From the NCBI GenBank assembly GCA_028282485.1, contig JANQHU010000182.1, forward strand, positions 1 to 8,250: a stretch of DNA of 8,250 nt. Reading direction: 5' to 3'. The stretch comes from Bacillota bacterium (GTDB lineage Bacteria; Bacillota; UBA4882; UBA8346). Positions 1-6,275 of the stretch are shown here, piece by piece; the first letter of the stretch is position 1, and each line of letters begins with the position of its first letter. The translations under genes and the position numbers were made by a program. The notes beneath the pieces were generated by a model. That model worked only from the letters and a program-made list of their open reading frames with translations, was not told where the DNA came from and did no database searches.

Positions 1-1258
1 TTTCGTGGTCTAGGTGGAGCTGGGAGGGGATTCCGGCAAATAAAGCAAGTAAAGCCTTTTTAAATTTTGCAAAGTCTTGACTTTTTAAATACTGCAACAT
101 TTTTTTATAAATAGGAGCAATTTCCAGGGCGGCCCGACCGCTAAAGTCCGCCATTATATGGGTCAAAAAAGATTCTTTGACTTCATGATTGGGGTATCCC
201 AATTCATACAATCCGTCTTCTTCTTTTTTAATGGTCAAATACCCGGTCTGAAATAATAATGACGCCACATGAAGTTTCTCTAAATCAAAAGATTCAAATG
301 CAGCCGCTCCCGTTAAGTAACCTTCAAAGTCTGCTACTTGGATCTGCTGCTCTCTGATTAGCTTAATTAAAAAGGTGGGTGTAGCCGTTTGAAACCAATA
401 ATTTTGAAATTCTCTACTTTTCATTAGGTTTAAAATCCCAAACGGATTATAAACTGTCGGGGTTTTGTATTTCCAAGTATATCCATTATACCAAATTTTA
501 ATTTTTTTCATGGCTACTGCTTTGGACATTTCGATTTCTTGACAAAGCAGTTCAATATACGAAGAAAAATATTTTTCTAATTCTTCTTGAGTATATCCAC
601 AGATTGTGGCAAAATTTTTACTGATAGTAATATCTTCTAAATTATTTAATTTGGAAAAAATCGAGACCTTGGAAAACTTAGATACCCCGGTGATAAAAAC
701 AAATTCGAGATAAGGATCAATATTTTTAATTACCTCATAAAAACTTGCTAACACCTCTTTATTTTCATTAGCTTTTTGCGAATTTTCAATATAATCAATA
801 ATCGGTTTATCATATTCATCAATTAACAATACTATTTTGCCACATTTTTCATGGAGTTTAACGGTTAAATCTTTAAATTTTTCTTTGTTATCTCCGCTTA
901 TCAAAGTCAGATCATAGGATTTAGCTATAGTATCTAAATAATAATTTAGGTTATTTTCAAAGTTTTCTCGTCCTTTTGAATGAGTAATCACACTAAAATC
1001 AAGATGAATCACCGGGTGTTTCTCCCAAGAAATCTTCCCATAAATCCAGAGTCCCCGAAACAATTCCTGATTTCCTAAAAAAATTTCTTTTAAAGTGGAG
1101 ATTAAAAGACTTTTGCCAAACCGCCGCGGCCGGGAGAGAAAGTAGTAACCTCCGCCGGTAGTAATTAAATCGTAAATGATCTTTGTTTTGTCCACATATA
1201 AAAAATCCTTTTCAATCAGTTTCCGAAATGTTTGTATTCCGATGGGTAATCTTTTCAT
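1..1258 (-). CDS. AAA-ATPase-like protein (PF09820 type), C-terminus beyond the window
   Basis: The reading frame is open from the ATG at 1258 to the left edge: 419 codons are visible and the 3' end is missing. Near the N-terminus, residues 40-50 read FLSRPRRFGKS, the P-loop variant typical of the AAA-ATPase-like family. The Walker B strand IVLLIDEYDKP is at about residues 142-152, followed by FVFITGVSKFSKVS at about 178-191. The middle part (KKIKIWYNGY, VYNPFGILNLM, FLIKLIRE, LLFQTGYLTI) is also typical of the family. Members usually end in a PD-(D/E)XK nuclease-like domain; that part would begin near the window edge, so its presence is inferred. The start is supported by an AGGGG about 6 bases upstream and by a promoter at 1311-1339. 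The family is abundant and dispersed in anaerobes; its function is unsettled, with mobile, defence and regulatory roles all proposed. The gene is divergent from the AT-rich gene at 1481. Confidence 0.88.
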   Translation of the reverse strand, partial: MKRLPIGIQTFRKLIEKDFLYVDKTKIIYDLITTGGGYYFLSRPRRFGKSLLISTLKEIFLGNQELFRGLWIYGKISWEKHPVIHLDFSVITHSKGRENFENNLNYYLDTIAKSYDLTLISGDNKEKFKDLTVKLHEKCGKIVLLIDEYDKPIIDYIENSQKANENKEVLASFYEVIKNIDPYLEFVFITGVSKFSKVSIFSKLNNLEDITISKNFATICGYTQEELEKYFSSYIELLCQEIEMSKAVAMKKIKIWYNGYTWKYKTPTVYNPFGILNLMKSREFQNYWFQTATPTFLIKLIREQQIQVADFEGYLTGAAAFESFDLEKLHVASLLFQTGYLTIKKEEDGLYELGYPNHEVKESFLTHIMADFSGRAALEIAPIYKKMLQYLKSQDFAKFKKALLALFAGIPSQLHLDHE

Positions 1259-1310
1259 TCAATTCCCCTGCTTTGCTTTTATCTCGACTTCTCTTGCTTT
1301 TCTTGCTCTT

Positions 1311-1339
1311 AGTATACCAAAAATAACTTACCTCTACAA
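1311..1339 (-). promoter_or_regulatory. Candidate sigma-A promoter of the AAA-ATPase-like gene
   Basis: Read on the minus strand, TTGTAG (1339-1334) and TATACT (1316-1311) are separated by exactly 17 bases. The -10 matches five of six consensus positions and the -35 three. The expected transcript start lies about 45 bases upstream of the ATG at 1258, leaving a normal leader with a Shine-Dalgarno. Confidence 0.55.
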
Positions 1340-1369
1340 CTAACTACCACCAAAAAGTGCAAGTAGGTT

Positions 1370-1387
1370 AATAATTTGTTAATTATT
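1370..1387. repeat. AT-rich 7-bp inverted repeat between the divergent promoters
   Basis: AATAATT (1370-1376) and AATTATT (1381-1387) are a perfect inverted repeat around a 4-base centre. The repeat sits between the two divergent promoters, where it could be an operator. In DNA this AT-rich, such a repeat may also arise by chance, so the regulatory reading is inference. Confidence 0.3.
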
Positions 1388-1397
1388 CCATTTGATC

Positions 1398-1425
1398 TTG
1401 TATTTTTTTTTTTTTTGATTATAAT
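1398..1425 (+). promoter_or_regulatory. Candidate promoter with a T14 tract in its spacer
   Basis: TTGTAT (1398-1403) and a perfect TATAAT (1420-1425) are separated by 16 bases. The spacer is mostly a run of 14 T (1403-1416). The predicted transcript start leaves a leader of about 50 bases before the ATG at 1481. Homopolymers of this length slip during replication. Gain or loss of a base would change the 16-base spacing toward or away from the optimal 17, a classic phase-variation layout. Confidence 0.6.
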
Positions 1426-1480
1426 GGAAATAATAGAATATATTTGTTAATCTTAAATATTTTTAGAGGTGATTTTTGCT

Positions 1481-2449
1481 ATGCAAATGAATAAAACTAA
1501 ATCTTCCACTCCTCCAATCATTTTAGAGCAAAATAAAGCTCCCCAAATTATCAATAATACAGATTATATTTATCACGGGATTGGATTGAATGTGCTCAAG
1601 TTAATCGGAATTATGGACCATGGGATTCTTTCGGAAAAAGGTGCTGCTGAAAAAGGTTTGAATCTAGCAAGAAATTTTGGTGGTTATAATAAAAATACCC
1701 GTATCTCTTGTGTTACAGCTCCTAGAAATGATTTAAATACTGGTTATTCCCCAAGAGTTGCTTTTAACATGTATATACAAAATGGTATTAGTTTTATAAT
1801 AGACAATAAAATAAATGATGTGATCAATAACGAGCTTCGTTTCAAACTACGTTGTAAAGATCAAAGTAAAAAGCATTCATTTCAGAAGAGTATACATAAA
1901 GATGAGTCTCAACGCTATATAATAATCAAAGAAGCTATCTCTGGCATTTTCATTCCCAAAGAAACACTCACCAAGCCATTGTCGAAAATTAGTTTTTTAT
2001 CTAATTTAGCTCTCAATTACTATAAACCCAACTGCGAATTTATCATCAATAATCTCAAAAAAGAATGTCAATATTATAGTCAATTTAGTATTACTAAAAT
2101 CAACGTTTTATTAGAAAAACTTGAAAATATAGAAAATATTGTTCCAGTTTCAGAAATTAAAAAAAGAGATTACGAAGAAAATAAAATAATTCAAAGTATC
2201 CAAACAGAAATTTCTGCTTATGTTAATGCTGCTTTTCAAAAGAAATTTAACAAAAATAAAGTAACGCTCAAAGACGTATTAAAGACCTATGTTCCCCCTG
2301 AAATGCCGATTTATGCTATGGATTGGGAGAGGTTTAATAAAAAACATCGAAATAAAACTTTTTTGAAAACTTCATTATCAAATTTACTAACCACATCAAA
2401 TAAGTCTAAAGATAACTCAAAAAAGAGTATATCTAATTTAGTAAAATAA
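1481..2449 (+). CDS. Uncharacterised AT-rich protein, possible ADP-ribosyltransferase-like fold
   Basis: 322 residues from the ATG at 1481. An in-frame GTG at 1469 exists but lies inside the Shine-Dalgarno (AGAGGTGAT), which is ideally spaced, 7 bases, for the ATG. I do not firmly recognise the family. The visible layout resembles ART/DarT-like folds: YHGIGLNVLKLIGIMDHGILS near the N-terminus (a His-Gly followed by a helix and a Gly-Ile turn), then RNFGGYN and RISCVTAP, then MYIQNGISFIID, then RYIIIKEAISGIFIPKE. The C-terminal half is helical and charged, and ends in a Lys/Ser/Asn-rich low-complexity tail. There is no signal peptide or membrane segment, so a cytoplasmic or injected protein is likely. 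Its base composition is clearly more AT-rich than the efp, ABC and PEPCK-like genes, which suggests horizontal acquisition. It has its own promoter with a T14 tract and is divergent from the AAA-ATPase-like gene. An ART function is a hypothesis; that it is a real gene is well supported. Confidence 0.75.
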   Translation: MQMNKTKSSTPPIILEQNKAPQIINNTDYIYHGIGLNVLKLIGIMDHGILSEKGAAEKGLNLARNFGGYNKNTRISCVTAPRNDLNTGYSPRVAFNMYIQNGISFIIDNKINDVINNELRFKLRCKDQSKKHSFQKSIHKDESQRYIIIKEAISGIFIPKETLTKPLSKISFLSNLALNYYKPNCEFIINNLKKECQYYSQFSITKINVLLEKLENIENIVPVSEIKKRDYEENKIIQSIQTEISAYVNAAFQKKFNKNKVTLKDVLKTYVPPEMPIYAMDWERFNKKHRNKTFLKTSLSNLLTTSNKSKDNSKKSISNLVK

Positions 2450-2475
2450 CCAAAAATTCGGGTAAATCAAGGGGT

Positions 2476-2688
2476 GTTACTTTTGAGCGAGCAAAAGTAA
2501 CCAAAACTCGTCGGACAACCCATGGTTTCCGAACCTTCCTTTTTATCCCACGGCTGTCCTGCCGCGGGAACCCACGAAGAGCGTTGGGAGTCGGTCATCG
2601 TGACCGCCTCCTTTAGGGTAATGGGATGTGGGGCGATGGCTGTGAGGCCTCCTTGCCTCGAAGCCACGCACCCGGCCTCCCTGCCGGG
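2476..2688 (+). repeat. Structured GC-rich multi-hairpin element, copy A
   Basis: A string of hairpins begins 26 bases after the stop of the 1481 gene. First is GTTACTTTTG (2476-2485) with CAAAAGTAAC (2492-2501), a perfect 10-bp stem with a 6-base loop. Then come GGTT-TCCG-AACC (2524-2535); CCCACGGC (2547-2554) with GCCGCGGG (2561-2568), one A.C mismatch; CGGTCA-TCG-TGACCG (2592-2606); GAGGC (2644-2648) with GCCTC (2655-2659); and CCCGGC (2671-2676) with GCCGGG (2683-2688). From 2524 onward it matches copy B (3106-2941, opposite strand) at roughly nine bases in ten by eye. Copy A lacks a T-run after its last hairpin. It is far more GC-rich than its surroundings. It may be a structured RNA, a 3'-UTR element or a MITE-like single-strand mobile element. 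Open frames through it are not genes. Confidence 0.8.
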
Positions 2689-2935
2689 ATAAAAGATTAC
2701 AAGCTATCTGCGTATTATCTACATCATATGTTTAGGTTAAACCAACGTCTCAAAAACCTCAAATCCCCTTTTTCTTAGTCATTATAATACTTTCCTCAAT
2801 CTTTTTCCAGGCGTTTTACCAAAAAATTTAGATAAACAAAAACCACCCCTAACTCCCCTAATGCCAACACTTTCGCAAAACAACACTCCAATACCACTTG
2901 GAAAATTTATATGTTAAAACTATCTCTCTAAAAGC
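2689..2935. other. AT-rich spacer between the two inverted element copies, no gene seen
   Basis: No open frame with a ribosome binding site, no tRNA-like fold and no transposase remnant could be found here. A TATAAT occurs at 2783-2788 on the plus strand and another at 2786-2781 on the minus strand. Only the minus one has a weak -35 partner (TGGAAA, 17 bases away), so no promoter is called. The stretch is the loop between two inverted element copies. Confidence 0.5.
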
Positions 2936-2957
2936 AAAAACCCGGCACGAGGCCGGG
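2936..2957 (-). terminator. Intrinsic terminator at the 3' end of element copy B
   Basis: On the minus strand CCCGGC (2957-2952), a 5-base loop and GCCGGG (2946-2941) form a six-pair GC stem, followed at once by TTTTTG and then a T-rich stretch. This is a standard rho-independent terminator. It points in the direction of efp transcription, about 200 bases after the efp stop, so it would end an efp transcript carrying the whole of copy B as its 3' tail. Confidence 0.75.
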
Positions 2958-3149
2958 TGCGTGGCTTCGAGGCAAGGAGGCCTCCAGAAGCCTAGCCCCA
3001 CATCCTATTACCCTGAAGGAGGCGGACACGATGTCCGACTCCCAATGCTCTTCGTGGGTTCCCGCGGCAGGACAGCCGTGGGATAAAAAAGGAAGGTCCG
3101 GAGACCAGAAACACGACTCCCGCGGCAGTAATGTGCCGCACACGGCACA
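2941..3149 (-). repeat. Structured GC-rich multi-hairpin element, copy B (inverted relative to copy A)
   Basis: Read on the minus strand, it starts 6 bases after the efp stop with TGTGCCG-TGTG-CGGCACA (3149-3132). Then follow GGTC-TCCG-GACC (3106-3095), CCCACGGC (3082-3075) with GCCGCGGG (3068-3061), CGGACA-TCG-TGTCCG (3037-3023), GGCTTC plus GAGGC paired with GCCTC plus GAAGCC, and the terminator hairpin CCCGGC/GCCGGG (2957-2941). The segment 3106-2941 aligns with copy A with one T-run indel, a handful of isolated substitutions and a small variable patch around 2985-2998. Four of the isolated substitutions form two compensated stem pairs. The first hairpin differs in sequence from that of copy A but holds the same place, about 25 bases before the TCCG hairpin. 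An extra 11-base copy of the H1 right arm (CTGCCGCGGGA) lies at 3128-3118. Confidence 0.8.
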
Positions 3150-3155
3150 AAAAGT

Positions 3156-3719
3156 CTACTTATTCACTCGTTTTAAATACTGATTCGTTCGTGTATCTAC
3201 CTGTAAAACATCTCCTACTTCCACAAAGAAAGGCACATTTACTACTGCTCCTGTTTCTAAAGTGGCTGGTTTGGTTCCTCCAGTAGCCGTATCTCCTTTG
3301 AAACTAGGATCAGTCTCGGTAACGGCTAGCTCAACGGTGTTGGGAAGCTGAATCCCGAGGATCTCGTTTTGATAAAACTGAATTTCAACCACCATATCTT
3401 CTTTCAAATATTTAATAGTATCGCCCATTTTGTCTTCAGGAATAGTGATCTGTTCGTAATTCTCCATATCCATGAAGGTGTAATCATTATCGGCTTTGTA
3501 CAAAAACTGCATACCCCGAAAGTCAATCCGCGCGGTCCCTACTTTTTCATTGGAATTAAAAGTTCGCTCTACACTATAACCAGTCCGAATATTTTTGAGC
3601 TTACTGCGGACAAAAGCGGCGCCTTTTCCGGGTTTAACGTGCATAAACTCAACCACCGTATATAGTTCGCCATCAATCTCAATTGTTAAGCCTGTTTTAA
3701 AATCAGTTACCGAAATCAT
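3156..3719 (-). CDS. efp: Elongation factor P
   Basis: 187 residues, the normal length. EF-P binds between the P and E sites of stalled ribosomes and promotes peptide bond formation at polyproline stretches. The KOW-like N-terminal domain carries the loop HVKPGKGAAF with the tip lysine at position 32, the residue modified in other bacteria. The central OB domain follows (about 66-125), and the C-terminal domain holds the family signature region KPATLETGAVVNVPFFVEVG and then VDTRTNQYLKR. The start at 3719 has a strong GAGGAGG 8 bases upstream. No modification enzyme (EpmA/EpmB, EarP or YmfI type) is encoded in the window. It lies 107 bases after the nodJ stop in the same direction. No terminator separates them and no convincing promoter is visible, so co-transcription is possible. 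The structured element copy B and a terminator lie immediately downstream. Confidence 0.97.
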   Translation of the reverse strand: MISVTDFKTGLTIEIDGELYTVVEFMHVKPGKGAAFVRSKLKNIRTGYSVERTFNSNEKVGTARIDFRGMQFLYKADNDYTFMDMENYEQITIPEDKMGDTIKYLKEDMVVEIQFYQNEILGIQLPNTVELAVTETDPSFKGDTATGGTKPATLETGAVVNVPFFVEVGDVLQVDTRTNQYLKRVNK

Positions 3720-3826
3720 TCTTTCTGCCTCCTCAAGATTAATATATTAGTTTTAAGTTAATCCATACTATTTTTATGTTTAATAGAATAGCTGCACAAA
3801 TCTGCTCTACTTTCTCTATGTTTCTT

Positions 3827-4618
3827 CTAATCAATCATCCGTTTCTCTAAGCCTTTAATTGCTAACCAACTCATTACTACCAAAAAGACCAGACAATATA
3901 AAAAATCATAAACTAAGTTAAAATTCAATAGCTCCGGACTAATTAAGGCGCGGGCTAGTCTAACTACATGGGTTAACGGGAGGATCTCGGCGAAATACTG
4001 CAATCCTAGCGGTAAATTGGCAAGAGGAAAGACCACTCCGGCAAAAAAGAACATCGGGGATAAACAACCCGTTAAGTAAAAATTAAAATGATTAATATTG
4101 TGTACTAAAGAAGTAATCACCAATGATAACGCGGCAAAAATTACCCCGGTTAAAAAGCCGACCCCAGGCACCAAGATGCTTAACGGTTCCTTAACGATTC
4201 CAAAGCAAGAGACTACTATTAAAACTGCTAAGGAAAAAAAGAAGCCTTTAGTTCCGACAAAAAGGATCTCTCCCCAAATAATATCCCTTACTAAAAGTGG
4301 CGAGCCTAACATTCCGTCATAGATTCGATCAATTACCAAACGAATATACGTACCATAAGTACATTCAAAAGCGGCTGTATACATGGCACTGGTGACCATA
4401 ATTCCTCCGGCTAAGAAAAGCAGATACCCCATGCCGTTGATTTCAGGAATAAAACTCCCCAGTCCCAATCCTAACCCCACTAAAAAAATCAAAGGTTCAA
4501 AAAAAGGCGGAAAGGCATTGCTGTAAAAATTGGAAGTATAAACTCGAAAATGCCGATACCAAACACTGTAAAGGCGTTTCCACCAAGAAGGAATCGGGGC
4601 TGAATTACTGTAGCTCAT
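3827..4618 (-). CDS. nodJ: NodJ-family ABC-2 type exporter permease
   Basis: 263 residues, the usual length for NodJ/DrrB-like permeases. About six membrane segments are visible, near residues 37-57, 64-84, 115-137, 147-172, 178-198 and 236-254. Characteristic stretches are FLVGLGLGLGSFI, GGIMVTSAMYTAAFE, the cytoplasmic YDGMLGSPLL loop that contacts the ATPase, LSPMFFFAGVVFPL before the fifth segment's end, and LPLTHVVRLAR. The ATG at 4618 is preceded by AAGGAG at 5 bases and lies inside the end of the ATPase gene (14-base overlap), which implies translational coupling and equal expression. It should form a homodimeric pore with the NodI-type partner in the cytoplasmic membrane. In rhizobia the pair exports lipo-chitin Nod factors. 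Here the substrate is unknown and nodulation is not implied; a glycolipid, glycan or small hydrophobic compound is the reasonable range. Confidence 0.92.
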   Translation of the reverse strand: MSYSNSAPIPSWWKRLYSVWYRHFRVYTSNFYSNAFPPFFEPLIFLVGLGLGLGSFIPEINGMGYLLFLAGGIMVTSAMYTAAFECTYGTYIRLVIDRIYDGMLGSPLLVRDIIWGEILFVGTKGFFFSLAVLIVVSCFGIVKEPLSILVPGVGFLTGVIFAALSLVITSLVHNINHFNFYLTGCLSPMFFFAGVVFPLANLPLGLQYFAEILPLTHVVRLARALISPELLNFNLVYDFLYCLVFLVVMSWLAIKGLEKRMID

Positions 4619-5555
4619 TTAAACTCCTTCCGGTCACTTTTAAAAATAAATCTTCCAAATTTGCATTCCGTAAATAGTAATCCCCTAATTTTAAGTTTTC
4701 CCCGAAACTAGCTAACGATTCATAACTATTACTGTAGGCAAAAAGCGTATCATTAAAAAACTCGTAGCGAATCTGATGCTTCTGTAAATAAGTTTCTGTA
4801 GAATTACTTAATGCCCTTAACCAGGGTATTTCTAGCACGTGTTTTTCTAAGTTAGCCCGCAACAAATCACGGGGACTGCCTTCCAGGATTTTTTCCCCTT
4901 TATCCATAATGATAATGCGGTCACAAATTTGAAAGGCTTCTTCCATATAATGGGTGGTTAATAAAATAGTAACTCCCGTATTCTTTAATTCCCGTAATTT
5001 GTTCCAAATCAAATGCCTTACCTGAGGATCAAGTCCGGTAGTAGGCTCGTCGAGAATTAAGAGCCGGGGGTGATTGATTAAAGCTCGAGCGATGGTTAGC
5101 CGCCGTTGCATTCCTCCCGATAATTCCTTTACTTTGGCGAGGGCCTTTTCCTCCAACTCCATAAAACTTAACAGATTATCAATCTGTTTTTGGGTTTCTT
5201 GGGGAGAAAGACCGTAAAATTTGGCATAAACTCTTAAATTATCGCGGACATTTAATTCACTATCGAGATTATCTTGTTGGGGCACAATTCCGGCAAAACT
5301 TTTGATTCCCAAAGCTCCTTTGTGGGGATCTAACCCAAAAACATCAATTTGGGTTTCTGGCGTAAGATCTGGTTTTGCTTTTCCGTAAAGAAGTTTCAGG
5401 GTGGTGGTTTTACCCGCTCCGTTAGGCCCTAAGAGCCCGAAGCAAGTAGCCTTGGCAACTGTAAATTGTAAATTACGCACCGCTTGAAAGGTCTGAAAGG
5501 ATTTATTTAAGTTATTGATCTTAATTGCATAATCTCCAGCTTCAGTTTCCGTCAT
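4605..5555 (-). CDS. nodI: NodI-family ABC exporter ATP-binding protein
   Basis: 316 residues from the ATG at 5555. All nucleotide-binding motifs are intact: Walker A GPNGAGKTT (43-51), Q-loop PQQDNLD with Gln93, signature LSGGMQRRL (145-153), Walker B LLILDEPTTGLD (165-176) and the switch His202 in TTHYMEEA. The PQQDNLD Q-loop and TTHYMEEA switch are typical of the NodI/DrrA subgroup. The roughly 90-residue C-terminal extension is also usual for it. A TTG at 5558 would add one residue, but a GGAG lies 8 bases from the ATG and only 5 from the TTG, so the ATG is preferred. The protein energises the NodJ-type permease encoded directly downstream with a 14-base overlap. It follows the 206-residue membrane protein gene after 64 bases with no terminator, so those genes may share a transcript. 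The symbol reflects family, not a symbiotic role. Confidence 0.93.
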   Translation of the reverse strand: MTETEAGDYAIKINNLNKSFQTFQAVRNLQFTVAKATCFGLLGPNGAGKTTTLKLLYGKAKPDLTPETQIDVFGLDPHKGALGIKSFAGIVPQQDNLDSELNVRDNLRVYAKFYGLSPQETQKQIDNLLSFMELEEKALAKVKELSGGMQRRLTIARALINHPRLLILDEPTTGLDPQVRHLIWNKLRELKNTGVTILLTTHYMEEAFQICDRIIIMDKGEKILEGSPRDLLRANLEKHVLEIPWLRALSNSTETYLQKHQIRYEFFNDTLFAYSNSYESLASFGENLKLGDYYLRNANLEDLFLKVTGRSLNELQ

Positions 5556-5619
5556 CAAGTAGACTCCGTTTCTTTTCTTAATTTTTATTATTTAAGAACT
5601 GATTGATTTGATTTTTTAA

Positions 5620-6240
5620 TTATAAATCCTTTAAATTATAGGACCACTGGGTAATAATTTTAGTAAGCCAGTATTGACCAAAAACCAATAGCAAACCACT
5701 TCCCAAAAGAGTTAATATTAACATGGCAAAGTTGCTCCCAAGATCTGTTGTTCCTAAATTAAAAAGTTTCCCATATAGCTCCAAGGCTGTTTGGGAATTT
5801 TGCATAAGCATGATTGAGGAAATCAAAAAAATAATCAACATCATGACGGCGGTTAAAACAGCCGTTTTTTGCTTGATTTGCTGAAAATTAGTTCCGGAGA
5901 TCTTTTGATGGTGCAGCCGCCGCCCCATATAAATTCCGGCTAGGATCCCCGGTAGTAAGTTAAAAAGAGGAATTCCCATAAAAAAACTATAAATATAAAT
6001 ATTAAAAAACAAGTAAACTCCCCCGAGAATTCGGAGATCTAATGCATAAACATTGCGTAACCGTTGGCGCAACCAGACCAGATTACATATGATGCCGAGA
6101 AAAAAACCAACTATTCCCACCAACCCCGCCTTTTGGGGCGGCAAAAACAACAGGCTTAGTCCCCAAGTAATTAAAAAAAAGGTGATTGGGGTGGCACTAC
6201 CAATAATAAATCTCATAATTGCTAATTCAAAGCGCTGCAA
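5620..6240 (-). CDS. Uncharacterised polytopic membrane protein (206 residues, TTG start)
   Basis: I do not recognise a named family. The protein is strongly hydrophobic, with five or six likely membrane segments near residues 10-32, 38-56, 69-90, 91-106, 125-146 and 170-192. Short basic loops such as WLRQRLRN and MGRRLHHQK are probably cytoplasmic. No catalytic motif or signal peptide cleavage site is seen. The TTG at 6240 is preceded by AAAGGAAG at 7 bases, whereas the first internal ATG (residue 9) has no ribosome binding site, so the TTG start is preferred. The gene follows the PEPCK-like gene after about 100 bases containing a long imperfect inverted repeat, and precedes the exporter pair by 64 bases. 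A role as an accessory membrane component of the exporter is possible from position only. Confidence 0.8.
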   Translation of the reverse strand: MQRFELAIMRFIIGSATPITFFLITWGLSLLFLPPQKAGLVGIVGFFLGIICNLVWLRQRLRNVYALDLRILGGVYLFFNIYIYSFFMGIPLFNLLPGILAGIYMGRRLHHQKISGTNFQQIKQKTAVLTAVMMLIIFLISSIMLMQNSQTALELYGKLFNLGTTDLGSNFAMLILTLLGSGLLLVFGQYWLTKIITQWSYNLKDL

Positions 6241-6275
6241 CCTATAACTTCCTTTCGGCTAAAAATCCGATATAT

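Noticed and set aside
2476..2501. 10-bp perfect hairpin as terminator of the 1481 gene
   Set aside because: No T-run follows on either strand, so it is described as the first hairpin of copy A and not as an intrinsic terminator.
2467..2667. Open frame of 66 codons on the minus strand
   Set aside because: It lies across element copy A, has no Shine-Dalgarno, and its translation only mirrors the repeat (the same ASRQGGL peptide appears from copy B). The hairpin pattern, not the codons, is conserved.
2898..3143. Open frames of 62 (+) and 71 (-) codons over element copy B
   Set aside because: Repeat-derived frames on both strands with no ribosome binding site and no protein-like conservation.
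2476..3149. CRISPR array or integron attC sites
   Set aside because: There are only two copies, inverted rather than tandem, without regular spacers and without the paired GTTRRRY/RYYYAAC core sites of attC.
3369..3665. Plus-strand open frame of 98 codons
   Set aside because: It is antisense to efp, which is unmistakable. The plus-strand frames at 4098-4322 and 6053-6247 are likewise shadows of the exporter permease and the membrane protein.
3720..3826. A promoter for efp in the gap after nodJ
   Set aside because: TTGTGC (3799-3794) has only a poor TAAAAA partner at 17 bases, and the TAATATATTA sequence nearer the gene has no -35. Too weak to list.
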